The translations under genes and the position numbers were made by a program. From assembly GCA_029250345.1 (NCBI GenBank), contig JAQXFL010000117.1:1-25486 (forward strand): a DNA stretch of 25,486 nucleotides. Direction: 5' to 3'. This stretch comes from Candidatus Poseidoniaceae archaeon. Lineage in GTDB: Archaea; Thermoplasmatota; Poseidoniia; Poseidoniales; Poseidoniaceae. How positions within the stretch are numbered: the stretch's first letter is position 1; the number at the start of each line of letters is the position of its first letter. Below, in pieces: positions 1 through 6,647 of the stretch. A model generated the notes under the pieces. The model searched no databases, was not told where the DNA came from, and worked only from the letters and a program-made list of their open reading frames with translations.

Positions 1-249
1 ATTGAACAATTAGAACAATTACCATATGAAGAATGGTTAAGTGAGATTGAAGTGTTTTTGGAAAACGATGTTGATTTATGCCATCGGGTTTTGATGCATA
101 TTGCAATCAATCATGAAGATTCAAGTTGGAGATTTAACGCAATTCAGATTCTTATTGATTCAAATTTACTTCACGATGGAGATTCATCAACAATCCTTGA
201 TTCGGAACAAGATGAAGAAATCATTGGGTTATTGCAAAACACCGTTTGA
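1..249 (+). CDS. C-terminal fragment of an unrecognised protein
   Basis: The reading frame is open from the first base of the window and ends at TGA 247-249, so this is the last 82 residues of a gene that starts upstream. A GTG at 52 could serve as an internal start, but the frame continues in sense before it, so a partial gene is the simpler reading. The fragment is acidic and probably helical, with Leu/Ile-rich stretches and no cysteine cluster or membrane segment. I do not recognise a family. The DNA is visibly more AT-rich than the rest of the window. The next gene on the same strand starts 200 bases downstream with its own strong ribosome site, so the two are probably not tightly coupled. 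Confidence 0.6.
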   Translation: MEQLEQLPYEEWLSEIEVFLENDVDLCHRVLMHIAINHEDSSWRFNAIQILIDSNLLHDGDSSTILDSEQDEEIIGLLQNTV

Positions 250-356
250 TTATTGTTGGATGATTCAAAGGGCTTGCAGTGGGTCTTGTCAAACCCTACC
301 GACTGCCAACTCGAACACAACAAAACTACCTTGACTAGATATTCATCTTTGGAGTT

Positions 357-365
357 CGTATAAAC
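357..365 (+). promoter_or_regulatory. Possible TATA-like element for the DUF1772-like gene
   Basis: The AT-rich sequence CGTATAAAC lies about 85 bases before the ATG at 449, inside the 199-base stretch (250-448) that holds no convincing gene. If used, transcription would begin near 390 and leave a leader of about 60 bases that ends in the strong SD site. The element has no conserved BRE that I can be sure of, so this is weak. Confidence 0.25.
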
Positions 366-434
366 CTACGTGAGAAAGAACTGTTTACTCACTTGCGAGG
401 CAATAACCATGTCCAGTCAAAACCTGTTACGTGC

Positions 435-443
435 AAGGAGGTC
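435..443 (+). promoter_or_regulatory. Strong Shine-Dalgarno site that fixes the start at 449
   Basis: AAGGAGGTC sits 6 bases before ATG 449. An in-frame GTG at 431 would place this ribosome site inside the coding region, so the ATG at 449 is preferred. Confidence 0.8.
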
Positions 444-448
444 CTAAC

Positions 449-949
449 ATGGACTTAACCCCCCTTCATGTTGCTCTCATGATGTCGATTTTGTTGTGCT
501 CGTTAGTGACCGGGCTCTTGTTTGGATTTGCGGTGGTTGTCATGCCTGGTATTGCTAAACTTACTGACAAAGAATTTCTTTTGGCTTTCAAACACATGGA
601 TGAAATCATACAGAACAATCAGCCTTTGTTCATTCTCGTTTGGGCCGGCTCGATTCTCACAGTTCTTGCGACACTGATCTTAGGAACAATCGACTTGGCT
701 GGCACGCAGCTCTATCTACTCTGGATCGCAACTGCTCTGTATTTATTTGGCGTTCAATTACCAACGTTTCGTTTCAACATTCCACTCAATGATTCGTTGC
801 AAGCGTTGGATATCGAGGCACTCGATGATTCCGGGGCCGCAGGATCTCGTATGGACTTTGAATCGCCATGGAACCGTTGGAACGGATTCCGAACCGTGAA
901 CGGCGTCATCGCTGTCTCAATGTTGCTTTTCCTTCTCTTCCAACTCTAA
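449..949 (+). CDS. DUF1772-like (anthrone oxygenase-like) membrane protein
   Basis: A 166-residue integral membrane protein with four hydrophobic segments at about 10-34, 57-80, 84-106 and 148-166. It carries the features I associate with the DUF1772 family: an N-x-P-L-N motif (N110 to N114) after the third helix, then a W-x-x-W-N segment (W141, W144, N145) followed by R-T just before the last helix. The family is small and poorly characterised. Some fungal members are called anthrone oxygenases, but no substrate can be inferred here. The length fits the family. The start is set by the SD site just upstream. The gene stands alone on the plus strand and converges on a glycosyltransferase gene; 159 bases lie between the two stop codons. 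Family assignment is by motif memory only. Confidence 0.75.
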   Translation: MDLTPLHVALMMSILLCSLVTGLLFGFAVVVMPGIAKLTDKEFLLAFKHMDEIIQNNQPLFILVWAGSILTVLATLILGTIDLAGTQLYLLWIATALYLFGVQLPTFRFNIPLNDSLQALDIEALDDSGAAGSRMDFESPWNRWNGFRTVNGVIAVSMLLFLLFQL

Positions 950-1108
950 TCCCATCCAACACTGTTGAAGAACGGCTTTGGAACACAGCCAGACACGATT
1001 CACAAGGCTTGCAATTCCTATGACAGAACGAATGTGTTTGAGGCAGGCATGAACGGCATACGACTCTGGTGGATGATCGATGGATGCTTCCCATGAGGAA
1101 CGTATTGT

Positions 1109-2278
1109 TCACAACGAATCGTATACTTCAGCCATCCGAGCGCAAAATCTGCTTTGGTCAAACCGTGTAGCAAATTCAATCAAACCTGAGCGAGGTTTGG
1201 GCCAAGAATGTTCATCGTCGTTTTTGGTACGGTTCTTCCAATTTGAATGGACTGAAAGGATTGCTTCCTTCCATGCTTCCTTATCATCAGCTCGAAGGCA
1301 TGTATCATCGGGCATCAGTTCATTGTGCGAAGGGAGATTTGAGCAAAGTACTGGAGTGCCACTCGCCATCGCTTCAAGCGGAGGGTAGCCGAATCCTTCA
1401 CTGGCACTCGGGAAAAGCAGTGCTTCACTGGCGAAACGCATCTGCATCAATGCTTCACTGGAAACATCTCCGCCGTGAGAGGTCCAATTGAGGACCTGGT
1501 GAGCTCGGGCAAGTGCAGACGCTGATGGGCCACCGTATGGGCAGTTCTCATTTCCAACATGATGAATCTGAATGCTGTTCTTGACTTCCTCATCCAATTC
1601 GCCGAGAACCTTGCACAGGAATTCGAGGCGCTTTCGAGGGGCATGACTCCCTACAATGAGTAAATGACATTTCTTCGCAAAGTCACGAGCAGGAGTGAGT
1701 ACATCAATGGAATCTTGGCCCACTGGAGTAAACGATTGAATGCGGAGTCCAAGCGGTACGCACACCGACTCTATTTCTGGAAAATGTTGTTTGCAGGCAG
1801 ACAATGTTGCTTGTGAATCGCAGACAAGGAGGTTCGCTCGCGAAAGGCCATCTCGTAATTTTTGCAAATCTTTGCGGCGAAACCAGCCAGGTTTCTGTTC
1901 GCCAACATCTACCGTTTCGTCACCAATTCGAATTTGTTGTGGAAACAAATGGAATAAATCGTGAACAGTAACAACGACTGGCAAAGAGCATTTTTCTGGA
2001 ATAAGATGAGCTTGCTCTTGATCGGTAATATGGAGGAGCGTTAACCCATGCTCTCCTCGAGTCCTTTTGTCAACTTTCCTCGGATGAGAAAACCATCGTT
2101 TGTAGAGACGTGAAATCGGGTTCATGCGACGACGCAACGGATACTCGCAAACTTCAGAAGTTGACCATCCAGAAATCTCTCCATCGGCAAGCGAAGTTGC
2201 AAGGTTGTGATGAGCCCCGCCGAGACCCGTATTGCTAGAGAGGGCGCCGCCTCGGACGAGCAACACCTGTTTGGGCAT
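1109..2278 (-). CDS. GT4-type glycosyltransferase (GT-B fold)
   Basis: A predicted 389-residue retaining glycosyltransferase of the GT1/GT4 clan, likely moving a sugar from a nucleotide-sugar donor to a glycan, lipid or protein at the cytoplasmic face. The C-terminal half shows the classical donor-site signature E-G-F-G-Y-P-P-L-E (an E-x7-E motif), followed by A-M-A-S-G-T-P-V. A V-G-S-H-A-P-R-K-R segment upstream of it matches the G-x-x-x-x-R-K phosphate-binding region. The N-terminal domain begins with a beta strand and a glycine-rich loop (L-G-G-A-H-H-N). I chose ATG 2278 because the protein then begins directly at that strand. A TTG at 2320 would add 14 residues that look unconserved; neither start has an obvious SD site. 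There are no other sugar genes nearby, so acceptor and pathway are unknown. It is divergent from the HxlR-like regulator, sharing a short 84-base region. Confidence 0.85.
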   Translation of the reverse strand: MPKQVLLVRGGALSSNTGLGGAHHNLATSLADGEISGWSTSEVCEYPLRRRMNPISRLYKRWFSHPRKVDKRTRGEHGLTLLHITDQEQAHLIPEKCSLPVVVTVHDLFHLFPQQIRIGDETVDVGEQKPGWFRRKDLQKLRDGLSRANLLVCDSQATLSACKQHFPEIESVCVPLGLRIQSFTPVGQDSIDVLTPARDFAKKCHLLIVGSHAPRKRLEFLCKVLGELDEEVKNSIQIHHVGNENCPYGGPSASALARAHQVLNWTSHGGDVSSEALMQMRFASEALLFPSASEGFGYPPLEAMASGTPVLCSNLPSHNELMPDDTCLRADDKEAWKEAILSVHSNWKNRTKNDDEHSWPKPRSGLIEFATRFDQSRFCARMAEVYDSL

Positions 2279-2329
2279 GCGTGAGCCTAGCGGCGAGACT
2301 TCTTGAAAGGTGAGACTCAAACTGCTACA

Positions 2330-2364
2330 TTGTTTCGTTTCGTTTCGTAATTCAGTGTTAAAAT
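2330..2364. promoter_or_regulatory. Divergent promoter region with a short GTTTC tandem repeat
   Basis: Between the glycosyltransferase and the HxlR-like gene, GTTTC is repeated three times (about 2332-2346), followed by the AT-rich GTTAAAAT (2357-2364). The latter would be about 45 bases upstream of the internal ATG 2408 and could act as a TATA-like element for the plus-strand gene. No experimental basis; the two genes must share this region. Confidence 0.3.
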
Positions 2365-2872
2365 GGAATTAAGTAGTCGGACAGTTAGCGCTGTTCGGGA
2401 TGAGAATATGACTACACCACCGCTTCGAGTTTCGCGTGAGGATTACAACGATGTCCGAAGTTCAATCGAAAACGCCATATCACTCGGTGGAGATATTCGA
2501 GGTATTCTTGAAGCTCAAAAAGAATTGAACCCTACCAACGATTTGCATAACGAAGTGTGCAGGGCTGGAGAAGCTCTCAGCGTGTTCGGCTCTCGATGGA
2601 CCATCGAAATCCTTTCCGCGTTGTACATTGCTGGACCTCGTCGATTCAATCAAATGAAAAATCTCCTTGAAGGGATTTCTTCCCGTACCCTTTCAGACAA
2701 ACTGCGCTATCTTGCTGAGGAAGGACTCGTACACCGCCAGGTCACTGAAGGGCCACCAATCAGAGTGTCCTACCTTCTTACCGAACACGGTCGAACGTGT
2801 GGCCGCCTTCTCTCACCTCTTGTCGCCCACCTGAAGATTCACCTTGGAACGGTCATTGCTCAAGACGAATGA
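2363..2872 (+). CDS. HxlR-family winged-helix transcriptional regulator
   Basis: A 169-residue protein whose residues about 62-160 match the HxlR (MarR-like) winged helix: a cysteine (C66) ahead of the first helix, then F-G-S-R-W-T-I-E-I-L, a central R-R-F-N-Q-M segment, I-S-S-R-T-L-S-D-K-L-R-Y-L as the recognition region, and E-E-G-L-V-H-R leading into the wing. HxlR proteins are usually dimeric DNA-binding repressors or activators, and the conserved N-terminal cysteine is redox-sensing in some bacterial members; whether C66 does this is inference. The N-terminal 60 residues are an extra, mostly helical extension not usual in the family. An alternative ATG at 2408 would shorten it by 15 residues. 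It is the first of three helix-turn-helix genes in a row. Confidence 0.85.
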   Translation: MELSSRTVSAVRDENMTTPPLRVSREDYNDVRSSIENAISLGGDIRGILEAQKELNPTNDLHNEVCRAGEALSVFGSRWTIEILSALYIAGPRRFNQMKNLLEGISSRTLSDKLRYLAEEGLVHRQVTEGPPIRVSYLLTEHGRTCGRLLSPLVAHLKIHLGTVIAQDE

Positions 2873-2928
2873 ACATTCCTCAAACATGAAAGGGATGGAT
2901 TAAGAAAGGAGAACTTCGAGTTGTCGCT

Positions 2929-3591
2929 ATGCCTCTGCTTGCACAATGGGTACGACAACGGCCTTGGTTGTCTGCAGGCCTAGTAGGTGCCGCTGGTGGC
3001 GTTGTTGGCATTGCGAGTGGTGTAGCGGCCGCAGCTACCGCTGTTGGAGCCTTTGCTGTGGGCAGTGTTTCAAGCAAATCTCGAGCCTATGAACATCCAT
3101 TGCGGCAAAGAATTTTGTCAACGTTGGAGCAACATCCCGGCTTGTGTTACCGAGAACTCCAATCAACCCTAAATGCAGCGAATGGAACGCTACGTCACCA
3201 TTTGGACGTGTTGCAAACCCGTAGAAGCGTCACCGTTCTTCCAGTAAACGGCAGAACATGCTACTTTGCTGGAGCACCAAGTCAAGTCGAAATCCTTCGC
3301 GGAATTGCGGTTACCGAAGAACGCGCTGCTACCGCACTCCCAATTGGCCTCTCTCTGGTTCAAAAACTCATTATCGAAGACATCCAGAAAGAGGGCGTTC
3401 CTCGTTCTCAAGCCGCACTCGCTCGCAGGATTGGCCGCTCACGTGCGACCGTCCACTCTGCGGTCAAGGTGTTGCGAAGGAGAGGTATTCTGCGCGAAGA
3501 CCGTATCGAAATGATGCCACACATCGATATGGAAATCGAATGGCATGGATCGAAAGGCGTGGATTACGATTGGCACGACGAGCGACGATAA
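2929..3591 (+). CDS. Two-domain winged-helix protein with an N-terminal hydrophobic segment
   Basis: A 220-residue protein. Residues 14-47 form an unbroken Gly/Ala/Val-rich stretch able to span a membrane, preceded by W-V-R-Q-R-P-W. It is followed by an ArsR-like winged helix (about 54-115), with L-R-Q-R-I-L-S-T-L-E and the recognition element N-G-T-L-R-H-H-L-D-V-L. A second helix-turn-helix (about 141-195) contains S-Q-A-A-L-A-R-R-I-G and S-R-A-T-V-H-S-A-V-K-V-L-R-R-R. Domain order suggests a membrane-tethered DNA-binding regulator, but no ligand domain is visible and its targets are unknown. An AAGGAGA element lies 17 bases before ATG 2929, further than ideal; no in-frame alternative start lies between them. 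The gap to the preceding HxlR-like gene is 56 bases, so cotranscription is possible. Confidence 0.75.
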   Translation: MPLLAQWVRQRPWLSAGLVGAAGGVVGIASGVAAAATAVGAFAVGSVSSKSRAYEHPLRQRILSTLEQHPGLCYRELQSTLNAANGTLRHHLDVLQTRRSVTVLPVNGRTCYFAGAPSQVEILRGIAVTEERAATALPIGLSLVQKLIIEDIQKEGVPRSQAALARRIGRSRATVHSAVKVLRRRGILREDRIEMMPHIDMEIEWHGSKGVDYDWHDERR

Positions 3592-3629
3592 CCGCTCTAT
3601 TTTTCGCCGCTTGAGAGGCAAATAATCCA

Positions 3630-3664
3630 CAGCCTTCAAAGACCTTCGACAGGAACGAAGGCTG
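3630..3664. promoter_or_regulatory. Perfect 8-bp inverted repeat just before a regulator gene
   Basis: CAGCCTTC (3630-3637) and GAAGGCTG (3657-3664) form a perfect inverted repeat with a 19-base spacer, ending 6 bases before ATG 3671. It could be an operator for one of the neighbouring winged-helix proteins, or an RNA hairpin that covers the start region. Only the symmetry is seen; the role is inference. Confidence 0.4.
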
Positions 3665-3670
3665 AGTGTC

Positions 3671-4798
3671 ATGTTTAGCGTCCGATTGTCGGAAGTTTCG
3701 CTACCCGCAAGCGAGCGAGATTTGGATAATCTCGTGGGGTGGTTCATCGAGACGCTTTGCCTGGTTCGAAAACGAGGTGAAGCAACAGCGGATTTCGGCA
3801 GGGCTGGCCCCGTTCATCGCCTGTTGAAGGAATACTTGTTCGCGCAACCAGACATCAGTTGGGATGCAAAAATGCTCGCTGATGAATTAGCGTTGACTCC
3901 AGCCTCGCTCAATCACCATCTCACCCGTCTTGTTGAAGCCGGCATCATTGGTTTTTCGAATGAAGGTAAAGGATGGCGACGCTATTTTCTGCGAGGTGGT
4001 TCCCTGCCCAACGCTGTTGAGTTTTTCACGCTCCAATGCGAAACCATTGTCAAACAACGCATGGCTCTTCTCGATGCGCATTGGAAACGAAAAGAACTGC
4101 CTTCTGCTGTCAAAACCACCCCCTCAGAGACACCACCTCTCACCATCGGCATTGTTGATCACCGACCACTGTTTTCCGATAGCCAAGAAAACGCCCTCTC
4201 GCAATGGATGGGAGATTTTGGCCTACTTGGGGAGCGGCCCGGAAAAGAAGCCCATGCTGAATCAATTTCGGTTCAGTTGTTCGAACTGTTGCTCAACAGA
4301 GACATACCTCTCTCGCTGGATGAGGCAGGAGAGTTACTGGATGAACAGAAACCTCGTTTGGGTCGGATACTGGAGCGTTTTCGCACCACAGGCATGGTTC
4401 AGAGAGTGCCACGTATCGACCGTTTGAACGTCGCTCTATGGACTGCAATGACGGCGCAGCACCAACGTCGCGGAGAAGATTGGATGCTGAAGAAAGGTGG
4501 ATTTCAGCGCATACTCAATACCAAACAACAATCTTCACTCCTTTCTCAATTAAAGACTGGAAAGTTGAAAGTCGAAGATGTGGAAAAGAACATGAAAGAA
4601 CACTCCCCTGAAGAACAAATGTTGTTGCTCAATTTACTCGGTGGAAGGCTGCCACTTGGCCACCAAATGTCGGGTTTCTCTTCCGATGAAGTGCACAGAG
4701 AAATCTCTGCTCGAATAGATAAAATCCTTCGCCGTATGCGAAGAGTTGCTCAACTGTATGAAAAGGAAATGAGTCCTAAAGAGCAACCAATCGAGTGA
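3671..4798 (+). CDS. Large winged-helix protein of unknown target
   Basis: A 375-residue soluble protein. An N-terminal winged helix (about 46-112) includes W-D-A-K-M-L-A-D-E-L and the recognition helix P-A-S-L-N-H-H-L-T-R-L-V-E-A-G-I-I, the ArsR-like pattern also seen in the preceding gene. A second helix-turn-helix-like region (about 205-262) has S-L-D-E-A-G-E-L-L and P-R-L-G-R-I-L-E-R-F-R-T-T-G-M-V. The C-terminal 110 residues are charged and probably helical. No catalytic motif, cysteine cluster or membrane helix is visible. It follows the membrane-type winged-helix gene by 79 bases and precedes the dihydrouridine synthase gene by 19 bases. It may therefore be cotranscribed with the latter. 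I do not recognise a named family beyond the fold. Confidence 0.7.
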   Translation: MFSVRLSEVSLPASERDLDNLVGWFIETLCLVRKRGEATADFGRAGPVHRLLKEYLFAQPDISWDAKMLADELALTPASLNHHLTRLVEAGIIGFSNEGKGWRRYFLRGGSLPNAVEFFTLQCETIVKQRMALLDAHWKRKELPSAVKTTPSETPPLTIGIVDHRPLFSDSQENALSQWMGDFGLLGERPGKEAHAESISVQLFELLLNRDIPLSLDEAGELLDEQKPRLGRILERFRTTGMVQRVPRIDRLNVALWTAMTAQHQRRGEDWMLKKGGFQRILNTKQQSSLLSQLKTGKLKVEDVEKNMKEHSPEEQMLLLNLLGGRLPLGHQMSGFSSDEVHREISARIDKILRRMRRVAQLYEKEMSPKEQPIE

Positions 4799-4817
4799 AT
4801 CAGATGGTCGTGAGAAT

Positions 4818-5846
4818 ATGAGTGAACACATCGGTGCTAAACCAGGCACATGGGAGGGTGAGTCGCGCCTCCTCTTTCTCGCTCCAATGGCGGGAGTCTC
4901 TGACCTTCCGTTCCGATTACTTGCCAAAGAATGTGGCGCTGATGTTACGATTACGGAGTTTACCAACAGCACTGCCTTGTCGCGTGAAGCCGCCATGTCA
5001 TGGAGAAAAATGGAATCGCATGAAAAAGAAGTTCCGTTCATTCCACAAATATTTGGAGGGGATGCTGGAGACATGGCGACTGCCGCAGAAATGCTTGCTG
5101 CAAGCGCTGACATCATCGATCTCAACTTTGGTTGCCCTGCTCCTAAGGTTACCAAGATATGCGCAGGTGCAGCACTGATGGGAGAACCGGATAATCTGGT
5201 CTCAATGGTGGACGGAATAATTCAACGTGTGGACATTCCAGTGACTGCCAAAATGCGACTCGGCACCGGACAAGGTGCAAACAATGCGTTTGAGATTTGC
5301 AAGGAACTTGAGGACATCGGCACCTCGCGATTGTGCGTACACGGGCGAACCTTGCGTCAGCGATATTCTGGAGAAGCAGACTGGAATGAAATCAAACGCA
5401 TCGTTGAGGCCGTCGAAGTTCCAGTCATTGCCAACGGCGATGTTGTCGATGCCAAAAGCGCAAAATTATGCCTTGAGACAACGCATGCTGCGGGACTGAT
5501 GATTGGCAGAGGCGCAATAGGCCGGCCATCGATTTTTGGAGACATAAAAGTGGGGCTTGGTTGGATGAAAGAAGAGGATTTACCATGGATTCAAGATCTT
5601 GGCGACGAGTGGTATGAACGCTCAGCGGTCGGCCAAGCTTTTGCCACCCGTAAATGGTGTTGGGACAAATACATCGATTATTCTCATCAAAGCGTTGGAT
5701 TACAGCCTCGATGGATGCAGCGACATGCCGTCGCATTCACCAAAGGCTTACCCGGTGCGAAGAAGATTCGAAACTTGATGCACGGTGCTCCTACGCCTGA
5801 AGCGTTCGCAGATGCAATATCAACATACTTAGCAGCAAACGAGTGA
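4818..5846 (+). CDS. dus: tRNA-dihydrouridine synthase
   Basis: A 342-residue FMN-dependent enzyme of the Dus family, which reduces specific uridines in tRNA to dihydrouridine using NAD(P)H. The TIM-barrel hallmarks are present in order: L-A-P-M-A-G-V-S-D-L-P-F-R near residue 21, D-L-N-F-G-C-P with the catalytic cysteine C106, V-T-A-K-M-R-L-G with the substrate/FMN lysine K145, V-H-G-R-T with H175, then V-I-A-N-G-D-V and M-I-G-R-G-A-I-G-R-P for phosphate binding. The length is normal. The C-terminal helical domain contains Y-S-H-Q and a short R-N-L-M-H-G motif. The start ATG has only a weak GTGAG element upstream. It lies 19 bases behind the large winged-helix gene and converges on uS2 with 34 bases between stops. 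Which tRNA position it modifies cannot be told. Confidence 0.93.
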   Translation: MSEHIGAKPGTWEGESRLLFLAPMAGVSDLPFRLLAKECGADVTITEFTNSTALSREAAMSWRKMESHEKEVPFIPQIFGGDAGDMATAAEMLAASADIIDLNFGCPAPKVTKICAGAALMGEPDNLVSMVDGIIQRVDIPVTAKMRLGTGQGANNAFEICKELEDIGTSRLCVHGRTLRQRYSGEADWNEIKRIVEAVEVPVIANGDVVDAKSAKLCLETTHAAGLMIGRGAIGRPSIFGDIKVGLGWMKEEDLPWIQDLGDEWYERSAVGQAFATRKWCWDKYIDYSHQSVGLQPRWMQRHAVAFTKGLPGAKKIRNLMHGAPTPEAFADAISTYLAANE

Positions 5847-5880
5847 TGTTCTACAACGGCGGAGCAGTATTGTAAAACAC

Positions 5881-6489
5881 TCAGAAGGTGGATTGCCAGT
5901 CTTCCAAATCTTGGGAAGCTGCCCAATCTTCGTCGGTTGTTTCACCACGTACCTTGAGGACTTCACGAGCCAGGAGCCAGTAAACAAGTGCAAGAGAACG
6001 GCGTCCCTTGTTGTTTGCTGGTAGAGCAACGTCGACGTTTCGGAGGTTGTTGTTCGCATCAACAATACCGACAATTGGCAATCCGGAGTTGACTGCTTCA
6101 CGGAGTGCTTGTTGGTCAGCAGCTGGGTCGGTGACGAACAGGACATCCGGCTCAACGTATGAGCGCAGAACTGGGTTGGTAAGGGAACCAGGAATAAAGC
6201 GGCCTACTGCAGCGTTCGCTCCAATTGCTTCGGAGAAGAGGCGAGCTGGGCGTTGGCCGTATTGACGAGCAGAAACGACCATGATTCGTCCTGCATCGTA
6301 CTTGTTGAGGAATTGTGCGATGGAGCGAATACGGGAATCGGTCATGTTCACGTCAAGCAGGTACAATCCGTCTTCACGAACACGTTCAATGAAACGAGCC
6401 ATGTCAGCACTCTTCTGTTGAGTACCAATGTTGACTGCGTTCTCTTCATACGATTCGAAGGGCAAGAGTAAGTTCGATTCTTCGGACAT
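5881..6489 (-). CDS. rpsB: Small ribosomal subunit protein uS2, archaeal type
   Basis: A 202-residue protein matching archaeal/eukaryal uS2 (S0/SA). It shows N-I-G-T-Q-Q-K-S near the N-terminus, Y-L-L-D-V-N-M-T-D-S-R-I-R, the G-R-F-I-P-G-S-L-T-N-P segment, E-P-D-V-L-F-V-T-D-P, and G-L-P-I-V-G-I-V-D-A-N-N. It binds the 30S subunit between head and body and is among the late-assembling proteins. Two nearby ATGs exist at 6495 and 6489. The SD element GAGGA (6496-6500 on this strand) touches the first and sits 6 bases from the second, so 6489 is chosen. In many archaea this gene sits with rpoN, rpoK and enolase; here it stands alone, with a good TATA-like box, between two plus-strand genes. Confidence 0.95.
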   Translation of the reverse strand: MSEESNLLLPFESYEENAVNIGTQQKSADMARFIERVREDGLYLLDVNMTDSRIRSIAQFLNKYDAGRIMVVSARQYGQRPARLFSEAIGANAAVGRFIPGSLTNPVLRSYVEPDVLFVTDPAADQQALREAVNSGLPIVGIVDANNNLRNVDVALPANNKGRRSLALVYWLLAREVLKVRGETTDEDWAASQDLEDWQSTF

Positions 6490-6523
6490 GGTCATTCCTC
6501 AGCAGTCGTCCGACTTGGACTCC

Positions 6524-6531
6524 ATATTAAA
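6524..6531 (-). promoter_or_regulatory. TATA box for the uS2 gene
   Basis: On the minus strand this reads TTTAATAT, a good archaeal TATA box, 35 bases upstream of ATG 6489. Initiation about 25 bases downstream would fall near 6500, giving a very short leader that just includes the GAGGA ribosome site. Seen as sequence; use is inferred. Confidence 0.65.
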
Positions 6532-6647
6532 GCGGTTCGTAGAGTCACGGAACGAAAAACAGACGAACCTTTGGGTAATTTGGACGGGATTGCCTAGGAA
6601 GAACTCAAGAGGTAAAGCCAAGGTGTTCAGTGAGAGGGGGGTTGTGA

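Noticed and set aside
250..448. tRNA or small RNA in the longest gene-free stretch
   Set aside because: I looked for a cloverleaf with a T-loop GTTC-type segment and acceptor pairing and found none; only a possible promoter and the ribosome site remain.
906..1112. Small cysteine-rich reading frame (minus strand, GTG start) overlapping the glycosyltransferase stop
   Set aside because: It has six cysteines in a short run, but it overlaps the end of the DUF1772-like gene on the other strand, has no good ribosome site, and the spacing does not match a zinc motif I know.
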